From: Phycisphaerae bacterium
Lineage (GTDB): Bacteria > Planctomycetota > Phycisphaerae > Sedimentisphaerales > UBA12454
DNA: 64,000 nt
Reading direction: 5' to 3'
NCBI GenBank assembly: GCA_041652575.1
Contig: JBAZHC010000005.1
Location: 1-64,000, forward strand
Shown piece after piece: positions 45,586-53,030 of the stretch (position 1 is the stretch's first letter; the number at the start of each line of letters is the position of its first letter). Below the pieces are notes generated by a model. It saw only the letters and a list, made by a program, of their open reading frames with translations. It had not been told where the DNA came from and made no database searches. Both the position numbers and the translations under genes were made by a program.

Positions 45586-46908
45586 TCAAGTTAAGAGTGT
45601 TGTTACTTCAATTACTGTCAGAATTCCGATCTCTTTTTCTATAAAATTCAGTCGTTTTCGTGTGTCATATGTGCAATATCGCTCTATGCTCCTTAAACAT
45701 TTTACCGAACCACTGACAGCGTTAAGCAAGTGGGGTATTGCCTTAAAATTCCTGCTGATATAACGCATCAGTTTCATCAAGCTGACTATTTTTTTGCTTT
45801 CCCGACAAACCCTTTGCAGCAACGGGCTATAGATTTTTTCATAGAATAGCATGATTGCTATGAACCGGGAGATAAGTATCAGCCGTAGTTGAATCTCGCT
45901 GACAATGTGTATTTTGTCGAAACTCATATGACTCTTCCATGTTTTAAAAATTGTTTCGATTTTCCAGCGAAGGCCATACAATTCCACAAAATCGTCAACG
46001 GTAATTTCACTATTAGTCAGACTTGTTATGAAAATCGTCCAGCCCATCAGGAACAAAATCTCCTGACCAGGATTATGCCCTTTCCATTCTTCTTTGGCCT
46101 TTTGCCTTCTGCGGCCGGCAGTTTCCTGCGAGACTTCCATCGCAATCAGGCGTACCTCTATTTTGCTGTCTTTTCCAATCAACACTCTCTGATCTACTGT
46201 TCTTTGCGTATCGAGCAGTCTTAATAAATTAATCTCCTGACCGGTTTGCGGATCACAGAGAGTTGTTTTATGTCTGTAGCGACTGATAAAATCTGCTCCG
46301 GCCTTGATAATTCGTCCAAATTCAGCGACTATAAAATAGCCCCTGTCTCGCAGAATTAAATCATCAACTTTTATCATGAGTTCAGAAGCGGCGGCCTGAT
46401 CGTTTTTGCTGTAGGTATCTATTGACCATTGCGTAAAAGAGCCGCAGAGCAAATCGAAAACAGACTGTATTCTGGCATTGCAAACCTTTATATGTGCATT
46501 TCTCACACCTGAAAAAACATCCATTAATCTGGAAGGCAGTTTAATTACCGTACTATCCTGGACAAGAATTCGTTTGAAGCGTCTGAATTTTGAATGAACC
46601 GAAGCGGATGCTTTGGAGTTCATTATAATTGCCGCTATCGCCTCAAAAAACAGCAGACAGACGCGATTCATTTTTTGGTGATATGCCTGACGGCTGGCAG
46701 TTGTACCGGTTTTGGCTTCAATAACGGCAGCTAAATCATTGCAGCTTACACATCCGCGAATTGCTTCGGTAATCATATACACTAAAAACTCCACGGCTTT
46801 TATTTGTCGACAACGCTTTATGAAACCTGTCTGAACGGAGAGTATGTTAATTTTTTCAAGAGTTAGTCCGGCTTTTTCAAACAGTTTGATAAGCACATTA
46901 TTTTTCAT
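45586..46908 (-). CDS. IS4-family transposase
   Basis: A 440-residue DDE transposase. First Asp in VQDSTVIKLPSR, second in ILRDRGYF, and the Glu in the Y-R-E signature YGLRWKIETIFKTWK, which defines the IS4 family. The ATG at 46908 has AAAGGAG upstream; a start at 46935 would place that site inside the gene. The frame is intact, so the element may still be active. Confidence 0.92.
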   Translation of the reverse strand: MKNNVLIKLFEKAGLTLEKINILSVQTGFIKRCRQIKAVEFLVYMITEAIRGCVSCNDLAAVIEAKTGTTASRQAYHQKMNRVCLLFFEAIAAIIMNSKASASVHSKFRRFKRILVQDSTVIKLPSRLMDVFSGVRNAHIKVCNARIQSVFDLLCGSFTQWSIDTYSKNDQAAASELMIKVDDLILRDRGYFIVAEFGRIIKAGADFISRYRHKTTLCDPQTGQEINLLRLLDTQRTVDQRVLIGKDSKIEVRLIAMEVSQETAGRRRQKAKEEWKGHNPGQEILFLMGWTIFITSLTNSEITVDDFVELYGLRWKIETIFKTWKSHMSFDKIHIVSEIQLRLILISRFIAIMLFYEKIYSPLLQRVCRESKKIVSLMKLMRYISRNFKAIPHLLNAVSGSVKCLRSIERYCTYDTRKRLNFIEKEIGILTVIEVTTLLT

Positions 46909-46928
46909 TGCAAACTCCTTTTTTTTGC

Positions 46929-46972
46929 TTGACATTATGATTTGAGTATATATAGTATATATACTATATATA
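46929..46972. promoter_or_regulatory. Divergent IS promoter with 26-bp perfect palindrome
   Basis: TTGACA (46929-46934) and TATAGT (46951-46956) spaced 16 nt read toward the AbrB-like gene. The palindrome 46947-46972 (TATATATAGTATA and its inverse) covers the -10 box and lies between the two divergent genes. It is the obvious operator for the AbrB-like protein. Confidence 0.6.
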
Positions 46973-47005
46973 GGAAAACCACAAACTTTTTTATAGGAGA
47001 TTTCA

Positions 47006-47188
47006 ATGGGTTATAATGTTAAAATGCAGAAGGTTGAACGTCCGACAAACAAGTCGTATTATATAAATTTTCCATCGTCTATCGCCGATTCGTGTGAGAT
47101 CGTAAAAGGTGAAGAGATGGAGTGGCTTGTTCAGGACAGAAATACGTTTGTGCTAAAGCGTAAAAAGAAAGCTAAATCTTTTGTGTGA
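47006..47188 (+). CDS. AbrB/MazE-like small DNA-binding protein (IS passenger)
   Basis: A 60-residue protein reading VERPTNKSYYINFPSSIADSCEIVKGEEMEWLVQDRNTFVLKRKK, with the swapped-hairpin pattern of AbrB/SpoVT/MazE folds, though shorter and diverged. AGGAG stands 7 nt before the ATG. It lies inside the IS, divergent from the transposase, and is best read as its repressor. No toxin gene accompanies it. Confidence 0.7.
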   Translation: MGYNVKMQKVERPTNKSYYINFPSSIADSCEIVKGEEMEWLVQDRNTFVLKRKKKAKSFV

Positions 47189-47220
47189 AAACAATTACAC
47201 ACCTTAACTTGACGCGTATG

Positions 47221-47318
47221 CCCTACAGGGTCTATCCCTGCAGTTTTGCTACGGGCAAAACTAAGCGCTGGGGTCTACGCTCTGCTCCTCCGACGCTTCG
47301 CTCCGACAGGGCTAAATA
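47221..47318 (+). repeat. Complex hairpin element, right part of composite unit (copy A)
   Basis: CCCTACAGGGTCTATCCCTG, an AGTTTTGC TACG GGCAAAACT stem, AAGCGCTGGGGTCTACGCTC, CGACGCTTCGCTCCGAC and closing AGGGCTAAATAACTGGGTGC. It continues into GATAAAAATTTAAAAACGG, identical in style to 49475-49520. Confidence 0.65.
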
Positions 47319-47409
47319 ACTGGGTGCAGGGTAAAGATTACAGATAAAAATTTAAAAACGGTGGCTGAGGCCTTTTAATTCCCCCCATTAAGCCCCTTTC
47401 AATCGCACC

Positions 47410-48063
47410 CTATACAGATTCAATTAATTCCGGAATAATTCTTGAAATATCAACTATTTCCACTAAATTTTTTCGGTATTGGTAATAATCATTTACATTT
47501 TTAAAACGACTCACATATTTCTCACTAAATTCTCGAAACAGTTTATTGTTATGACTTAGAACACTTTCTAACGATCTATATCCGTTAAAAAACTTAAAAG
47601 GAATATCAACTCCAAGAGTATATAAATAACGCTTTTTACTGCTTTCATATTCTGCTAATTCATAAAAATCTTTAAATAGCGAATTTTGGCGTATAGCATC
47701 CGCACCACCTCGCCAATTAATAAATTTGAATTCAGCAATTCTTTTATTGGTTTCAAGATCAAACTTGCGACCGGTATTTCCTGCGCCCAGCGAAAGATAT
47801 TCGATATGCTCATCGTCATCAAGAATAGAAGGCAATGCAGCAAGAATACCTATCGTATGTATTACAATATGGATTTGAGCAGCAAGTTTTTTAACCTCAA
47901 AGGCAGAGGCTATTAAATTTGAATTTAACTCAAACTGTTCACACATTTTCTCAGATTCTTTCCGATTTAACCCCCGGAATTTCACTTCTAAAGAAAACAA
48001 CTTATCAGTTAAAGATTCTCCTTCAAATTGATGAATTCTTTTAGCAGCTTTTTCGATTTCCAT
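47410..48063 (-). CDS. Hypothetical protein with PD-(D/E)xK-like motif
   Basis: A 217-residue protein, ATG at 48063 (TTG at 48072 also possible). No family is recognised. The middle reads YLSLGAGNTGRKFDLETNKRIAEFKF: an Asp followed ten residues later by ExK, the spacing of a PD-(D/E)xK nuclease core. Downstream are NWRGGADAIRQNSLFKDF and a basic helix. Its AT-rich composition and site beside an IS and an orphan restriction enzyme suggest a defence-related or mobile gene. Confidence 0.55.
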   Translation of the reverse strand: MEIEKAAKRIHQFEGESLTDKLFSLEVKFRGLNRKESEKMCEQFELNSNLIASAFEVKKLAAQIHIVIHTIGILAALPSILDDDEHIEYLSLGAGNTGRKFDLETNKRIAEFKFINWRGGADAIRQNSLFKDFYELAEYESSKKRYLYTLGVDIPFKFFNGYRSLESVLSHNNKLFREFSEKYVSRFKNVNDYYQYRKNLVEIVDISRIIPELIESV

Positions 48064-48220
48064 TGTTTTCAACTCTCTCTAATGACACAAAAATCTGATT
48101 ATTATAGTTTTACCTGTTCGTATTTATTGGTCAATCTGTTGCCGTCTCCTCAAGAGTAACTATTGGGATTATAGCATTATTTTTGTTTTTTGGCAAAAAT
48201 AAGTTTTAAATTTTAGACAA

Positions 48221-48314
48221 AACCCCGGCAAAGTATTGCCGGGGCTAACCAATTTAAAATACCCCGCGCTAACCCTTGCGCATGGTTTCCGCTTTGCTCC
48301 AACGCTTGGGGCTC
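48221..48314 (+). repeat. Two adjacent GGGGCTAA-type hairpins
   Basis: AACCCCGGCAAAGTATTGCC plus GGGGCTAACC (48221-48250) is a compact copy with 9-bp arms. A longer variant follows: ACCCCGCGCTAACCC...TTTCCGCTTTGCTCC and AACGCTTGGGGCT (48261-48314). Confidence 0.6.
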
Positions 48315-48359
48315 GGTTGTGTTGTGAATGATTTGGGCGGAAATGAGTAAATGACAACG

Positions 48360-48388
48360 AACCCTGCCATATAATGGCAGGGCTAACC
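48360..48388 (+). repeat. GGGCTAA-type hairpin repeat
   Basis: AACCCTGCCATATAATGGCA plus GGGCTAAC, preceded by ATGACAACG. The same entry sequence ACAACGAACCCTGCCAT opens the long element at 52801. It lies 9 nt past the stop of the S2P gene. Confidence 0.65.
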
Positions 48389-48396
48389 ACTACAGA

Positions 48397-49104
48397 TTAA
48401 AAGCCGTAGTGAATGCCGGGGTAGAGAAGATTAATGGCGAAAAGCTGGATTGGTGAAAATATATAGCCGAACACCTGCCAAACAATAATAAGGCCAATAA
48501 TCGAATTTGTCGGGGTGCGAATAAACTCTTTGTATTTGTAAGCATTCTCATCGCTCAAAAAAAGCGGGACGAGAGAGCTGCCATCCAACGGCGGGACAGG
48601 CAAAAGATTGAAAACAAATAATACGAGATTCAATGTGAAAAGTATACTTACCATAACAGACAGGCCGTTTGTCCAGCCGGTATCGACGGCATCTGTTACG
48701 TGCGAAAACGAGGTGCTGTCAGGCGGAGAAAACCAGCCCGCCAAAATGCCAATACGAATGATTACGGCGGCGAGCAGAACAAGAAGCAGATTCGCGGCAG
48801 GACCGGCCAGTGCCATCATTATCTCACGTTTCGGATGACGCCGAGCCCAATCCGGGTCGAAAGGCGTGCTTGCCCAGCCAATCATCCAGCCATTAAAAAG
48901 ATACGAAATAATCGGAAGCACAATCATTCCAATCGGCTCCCTCCGCATGTGGGCCAAGGGGTCGAGAGTTACAAGGCCGTGGTGAAAGGCGGTTTTGTCG
49001 CCGAGTTTGGCCGCGACAAACGCGTGGGCAGCTTCGTGAAAACTCAATGATAATATAAATGCCAAATACCATGCGAGGCCCAATAAAATAGTATTGTTGT
49101 CCAT
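48397..49104 (-). CDS. Site-2-protease-family membrane metalloprotease (M50)
   Basis: A 235-residue intramembrane zinc protease with five or six membrane segments. LSLSFHEAAHAFVAAKLGD carries the HExxH zinc site (~23-27), and NLLPVPPLDGSSL the second-site Asp motif. ALAGPAANLLLVLL in the middle is typical. Short members without a PDZ domain are common; substrates are unknown. Flanked on both sides by repeat elements. Confidence 0.88.
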   Translation of the reverse strand: MDNNTILLGLAWYLAFILSLSFHEAAHAFVAAKLGDKTAFHHGLVTLDPLAHMRREPIGMIVLPIISYLFNGWMIGWASTPFDPDWARRHPKREIMMALAGPAANLLLVLLAAVIIRIGILAGWFSPPDSTSFSHVTDAVDTGWTNGLSVMVSILFTLNLVLFVFNLLPVPPLDGSSLVPLFLSDENAYKYKEFIRTPTNSIIGLIIVWQVFGYIFSPIQLFAINLLYPGIHYGF

Positions 49105-49160
49105 GGCTGTAATAGTAACTATTTTGGTTCATAAAACAAAATAAAAATCAAATATTATTA

Positions 49161-49196
49161 CTATACTCGTATGCAGTATACTGCATACGAGTATAG
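49161..49196. repeat. 36-bp perfect palindrome
   Basis: Positions 49161-49178 (CTATACTCGTATGCAGTA) are the exact inverse of 49179-49196. It heads the second copy of a composite repeat; in copy A (45425-45468) the same arms are separated by a 27-nt loop. Confidence 0.85.
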
Positions 49197-49535
49197 ATAC
49201 CTGAAAGTTTTTTTGTGGAGAGTTTTTACGGTAGGGATTTTTTCTGGGACAGTTCGGGCGTTGTGGGTGTTTTATAATGCATTCGAGGCTATATAAAAAC
49301 TGTTTTCGAAACAAAAACGACTAATTGACGTTCGTCAATCAACCTCCTGGGAGGATGCAGATGTTTTATTTGCTGGAGTTTTGGATGTGATTGTTTTTGG
49401 AGATGTTTTTCCGGAGTTTTTTGAGTCGTGGGTGTTTAAGATTTAACGACGACCCCCGCCCACAGGTGGCGGGGCTAAATAACTGGGTGCAGGGTAAAAA
49501 TCACAGATAAAAATTTAAAAAAAGGTGTCTGGCCC
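49181..49535 (+). repeat. Composite dispersed repeat unit, copy B
   Basis: A conserved head 49181-49271 (matches 45460-45550), then a 167-nt segment bounded by GTGGGTGTTT at both ends (49262, 49429), with small palindromes ATTGACGTTCGTCAAT and CCTCCTGGGAGG, then TTTAAGATTTAACGACGAC, a hairpin (49451-49479) and AAATAACTGGGTGCAGGG as in copy A at 47312 on. No gene is seen in 49105-49546. Confidence 0.65.
49451..49479 (+). repeat. GGGGCTAA-type hairpin repeat
   Basis: GACCCCCGCCCACAGGTGGC plus GGGGCTAAA. It occupies the same place in the composite unit as the longer element (and the IS) in copy A. Confidence 0.65.
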
Positions 49536-49546
49536 CTTTAATTTTC

Positions 49547-49696
49547 TCATTGATTTAGCCGAGAAATATTATTAATTCCATTTATAAAGTTTACTAATTT
49601 GTCTAAACTTTTAGCGTCTCCATATTCCAGTTCCGCCCAAGGTTTATCTTTTGTAGGATTATGAACAAGTATTAATTTTTTAAAGAATTCTTCCAT
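49547..49696 (-). CDS. Small hypothetical protein, 49 aa
   Basis: An ORF reading MEEFFKKLILVHNPTKDKPW then AELEYGDAKSLDKLVNFING and ending at TGA 49547. Amino-acid composition is protein-like. No good ribosome site, and an upstream ATG in another frame (MDNDILWKNSL) suggests either a frameshift or a degraded gene. Function unknown. Confidence 0.4.
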   Translation of the reverse strand: MEEFFKKLILVHNPTKDKPWAELEYGDAKSLDKLVNFINGINNISRLNQ

Positions 49697-49755
49697 AGAA
49701 TATCGTTATCCATATTTTTTTTTACAACCCATTACTGTTACACAAATAAATTAGT

Positions 49756-50298
49756 TTATTTTTTCTCTATTTTTATAGATTCGGATTTAAGGCCATCAAC
49801 TTCTTTATGTTCGATTGACTTGATACCATTGGCGTCCTGAACGGTTCTATCAAGAGATTCGAATACTTCGGCCTTGGCTTTTATTTTTGCTAATTTATAC
49901 TGGCGTTTGAGTGCTTTTTTTCTTGCTTTATAGGCTTTGCGCTCGGAGTGGAGGGTTTCTTTGACTGTTCGGCGGCAAATCATACCTTTTGAAATTTCAT
50001 TCGGGCCGGGTGTCATGCCGCTGCCGTCGAGGCGAGGCGTTATTATGCCGATGCTGTACGTTGGAAATGTTTGTGTAATTACGATTCGAGCGACAAAGGA
50101 ATCCCTGCCATCGATTGTTTTGAAAATATCGTATCTTACGACCTGAAGAAACGGCCAACAACCTTGTGGTTTTGCCTGTTCGGCAGTCGCACTTATTGTT
50201 ATATCGCCGGTGGACGAAACGCTAAGAACCTTTATATCTTCTCCTCGACAGATGCTGAACAGAGCGGCAAAAATAACCCAAAAAAGTACCTTTTTCAT
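49756..50298 (-). CDS. Hypothetical exported protein
   Basis: A 180-residue protein with a signal peptide (KKVLFWVIFAALFSICRG, cleavage near 20) and two parts: a beta-rich segment to about residue 105, then a highly charged Lys-rich helix (ERKAYKARKKALKRQYKLAK). A GAGAGCACT-like site before the ATG is weak. No family recognised. Probably periplasmic. Confidence 0.6.
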   Translation of the reverse strand: MKKVLFWVIFAALFSICRGEDIKVLSVSSTGDITISATAEQAKPQGCWPFLQVVRYDIFKTIDGRDSFVARIVITQTFPTYSIGIITPRLDGSGMTPGPNEISKGMICRRTVKETLHSERKAYKARKKALKRQYKLAKIKAKAEVFESLDRTVQDANGIKSIEHKEVDGLKSESIKIEKK

Positions 50299-50453
50299 AG
50301 TGCTCTCCTATAAAAGAATTGAATATGGATACATTATACACCGTTTCTTTGGCAATACAATATGAAAAGTATAAAGGGGAAAAAGGTAAAAAACGATGTG
50401 AGGCGGATAAAACCTGGTTTTGAATAGAAGAATGACATTGCTGCGCAATGATG

Positions 50454-50542
50454 AACCCCGGCCCCCTCTAAAGTTTTTTCCGAGGTAAAAACTTTCTAAA
50501 TAACTCTGGGGTTTTCACTGCGCTCCAACGGCGGGGGCTAAA
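50454..50542 (+). repeat. Complex hairpin element (GGGGGCTAA type)
   Basis: AACCCCGGCCCCCTCT, stem AAGTTTTT/AAAAACTT, AACTCTGGGGTTTTCACTGC, GCTCCAACGGCGGGGGCTAA. Same order of parts as 47221 and 52807. Found in the 496-nt gap before the second Cache kinase, whose leader (50545-50794) is otherwise AT-rich without a clear gene. Confidence 0.65.
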
Positions 50543-50794
50543 CCAATCATTAAATTTTTATCTGCTGGTATTTCATATCAGTGCTGACAGAACAAGGGCC
50601 GGCGATGCGGATGTGTTTTATCAGCCTGCAATTGAAGTTCTGATAAAAATAAAACTCTTAAAACGTCCTATAATCTTTGGTTCTGCGACTATACCCATCA
50701 CTTATTTGCGCGAAACGAATATTTTCTTTGCGCAAAGTGTTTTTGCTAATTTGGCGGTTCGTTTCCGCCGATTGTATAGTTTTAGGTATTCCGA

Positions 50795-52675
50795 ATGAGA
50801 CTGACTTTAAAGACTAAATTTTTACTTTATGTTTCTACGCTAATCGTTTGTGCGATGAGTATAACTACGTTAGTTACTTACACAAACTCAAGGAAAGCCA
50901 TTCATCGTGTAATCGCAAAGCAGTTGACCCAGCTTGTCGTTTCCACGGCTACTTCCATTGACTTATGGATGAACGACAGGAAAACGGATTTTATTAATTG
51001 GGGGCAACTGGCCATTTATAAAACTGCACTTGAGGATTCAATTTTCAGCGGGACAGCACGAGAAGATTCAAATTTAAGACTTAAGGAAATGAAACGAAAT
51101 TGTCCATATTACGAGAGTCTTAACCTGGCAAATATCAATGGTCAAATCGTATGCTCTTCGAGTGAAAAGGTTATCGGGAAAATCGACGTTCGCAATCAAT
51201 TGTTTTTCAATGAGTCGCTTCAGAAAAGCATATATATTTCATCTATAATGAAAAGTCCGGAAACGCAAAGAGATGTTTTTGTAATCTCGGCTCCGATTGA
51301 GCAGGATAATGCCGTAACGGGCGTAATCTACGGCATTATAGATATGGACGTATTCAATAATTTATTTATTATGCCAATAAACGTATGCAAAACAGGATAC
51401 GCATATTTAATTGATTCGGATGGTTTTGTAATCGTATATTCGAACAAGGAGTGCGCTGCGGGTGAAAATATTAAATCTTATGACTTCGGCAAAAAAATAA
51501 TGCAGACACGATCCGGTTCCCTGGCGTACAGCCGGCAGGAAATTGAAAAAATTGTATTTTTCGAAGAACTTAAAAATTCAGGATGGCTGCTTGCGGCCGG
51601 GGCGGAGACAAGAGAAATATTCGCTCCTGTAAAGGACCTGTGTATTAATAATGTCGCAATTACCCTGCTCTTTATCGCTATCGCGATTGTTTCAGTAACC
51701 GCTATATACAAATGTACGATTCTTACGCCTATAAACTGTTTGATAAAAGGCATTTCAAAATTCGGGGACGGTGAATTCGACACTAAAATCGAGTTAAAAA
51801 CCCGTGATGAATTTTCAAGTCTGGCCGACTCTTTTAACAAGATGGCCGAAGACATTCAAAAAACTACCACTTCAATTGACAATCTCAACAGGGAAATCGA
51901 CGAACGCAAAAAAGCAGAGGAAGAAATGATAAAGCTAAATCAAAATCTCCAGGAGGCGAATCAGGAGATGAAGAACTTCGTATATATAGCGTCGCATGAT
52001 TTGCGCGAACCTTTGCGAAAAATCACTTCTTTCGGAGCAATGCTCGAAAAATCACTTAAAAATAATCTTTCCGGCGATGATTCTGAAAACCTTAAATTTA
52101 TGGTCGATGGCGCCCAGCGTCTGAACAAAATGATTGAGGGACTGCTTGTTTATTCGAGAGTAAGTTCGAAAACACAACCTCCGCAACTTATCGATCTTAA
52201 TGAGATTATGAAACAACTGCAGCAAATAGAACTTTCGGAAGTATTGCGGGAAAGTCAGGTAATTTTAGAAATACCGCAGTCTCTTCCGTTTGTAGAAGCC
52301 GACCCCGCTCAAATGCGACAACTGATACAGAACCTTATCGCAAACGGCATAAAGTATCAGAAGAAAGATAACAGGCCTCATATTACAATAACATCAAAAC
52401 CCGCCGCTAACGGCATGGTAAGGATAGAGGTGACTGATAACGGCATCGGCATTAAACCTGAATACCAGAGCGCCATATTTGTGATGTTTAAGCGTCTGCA
52501 TACGAGAAGCGAATACGAAGGCACTGGTATCGGTCTTGCGGTTTGCAAGAAGATAGCTGAACGACATGGCGGGCAGATAGGAGTTGAATCCGGGCCAGAC
52601 AAAGGTTCAACATTTTGGTTCACGGTGCCAATGGCAAACTGTAATTGCCCGGCGTCTATTTCCTGTTTGACCTGA
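50795..52675 (+). CDS. Membrane sensor histidine kinase, paralog of the 12 kb kinase
   Basis: A 626-residue kinase with TM1 (about 8-28), an extracytoplasmic dCache-type domain (about 30-275, with PETQRDVFVISAPIEQD and GYAYLIDSDGFVIVYS), TM2 (~280-300), HAMP, coiled coil, HisKA with VASHDLREPLRKI-type box (IASHDLREPLRKITSF, His401), and HATPase with NLIANGIKYQKK, DNGIGIKP, GTGIGLAVCKK. The catalytic half closely matches 12214-14112 while the sensor half differs, so they are paralogs tuned to other signals. No receiver is attached or adjacent. Confidence 0.9.
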   Translation: MRLTLKTKFLLYVSTLIVCAMSITTLVTYTNSRKAIHRVIAKQLTQLVVSTATSIDLWMNDRKTDFINWGQLAIYKTALEDSIFSGTAREDSNLRLKEMKRNCPYYESLNLANINGQIVCSSSEKVIGKIDVRNQLFFNESLQKSIYISSIMKSPETQRDVFVISAPIEQDNAVTGVIYGIIDMDVFNNLFIMPINVCKTGYAYLIDSDGFVIVYSNKECAAGENIKSYDFGKKIMQTRSGSLAYSRQEIEKIVFFEELKNSGWLLAAGAETREIFAPVKDLCINNVAITLLFIAIAIVSVTAIYKCTILTPINCLIKGISKFGDGEFDTKIELKTRDEFSSLADSFNKMAEDIQKTTTSIDNLNREIDERKKAEEEMIKLNQNLQEANQEMKNFVYIASHDLREPLRKITSFGAMLEKSLKNNLSGDDSENLKFMVDGAQRLNKMIEGLLVYSRVSSKTQPPQLIDLNEIMKQLQQIELSEVLRESQVILEIPQSLPFVEADPAQMRQLIQNLIANGIKYQKKDNRPHITITSKPAANGMVRIEVTDNGIGIKPEYQSAIFVMFKRLHTRSEYEGTGIGLAVCKKIAERHGGQIGVESGPDKGSTFWFTVPMANCNCPASISCLT

Positions 52676-52763
52676 TATTTTCAATTTCAAAACTCAAACA
52701 CAGCAAGATAATAAATTCCTTTTGAGACCTCTGAAAAACTGATATTTCGAAAGTTTGAGATTG

Positions 52764-53005
52764 CCGCGGTGCGCTCGCCCCAAAAGGGTCTTCGACAATG
52801 ACAACGAACCCTGCCATATGCCCCCTACGTGGGTCTGCACACCGCAATTTTGCTTCGAGGTGCAAAATTCAGATGCGGGGGTTTGTGCTTCGGCTCCGAC
52901 AAGGGCTAACTACGAACCAATAAATGAAATGTTTGATTTTTGGGTGGATTTGGGGTAGTGTGTAAAAGATTGCCACGGCCTGCAAGGCAGGCCTCACAAT
53001 GACAA
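52764..53005 (+). repeat. GATTGCC...CAATGACAA repeats around a long hairpin
   Basis: GAGATTGCCGCGGTGCGCTC...ACAATGACAACG (52761-52805) and AAGATTGCCACGGCCTGCAA...ACAATGACAATG (52966-53006) are two copies of a repeat flanking the hairpin element at 52807-52911. Confidence 0.55.
52807..52911 (+). repeat. Complex hairpin element (longest copy)
   Basis: AACCCTGCCATATGCCCCCT, a stem CAATTTTGC TTCGAGG TGCAAAATT, GATGCGGGGGTTTGTGCTTC, GGCTCCGACAAGGGCTAAC. The 5' part shows what the uninterrupted target of the IS at 45578 would look like (CTGCCATATGCCC). Confidence 0.65.
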
Positions 53006-53030
53006 TGAATTAAAAAATGTGGAGTTTGAA

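Larger units (their letters stand above)
45578..47220. mobile_element. IS4-family insertion sequence with passenger gene
   Basis: An 1643-nt element with perfect 18-bp terminal inverted repeats CATACGCGTCAAGTTAAG (45578-45595 and, inverted, 47203-47220). It carries a DDE transposase on the minus strand and a divergent AbrB-like gene. The transposase stop lies inside the left terminal repeat. No clear target duplication is seen beyond the palindromic AT; it has inserted in the hairpin part of a composite dispersed repeat (compare 49451 and 52807). Confidence 0.85.

Noticed and set aside
42003..50675. Shared 14-mer AACGTCCTATAATC upstream of two kinase genes
   Set aside because: A repeated 14-mer is expected by chance several times in 64 kb, and no -35 element is shared.
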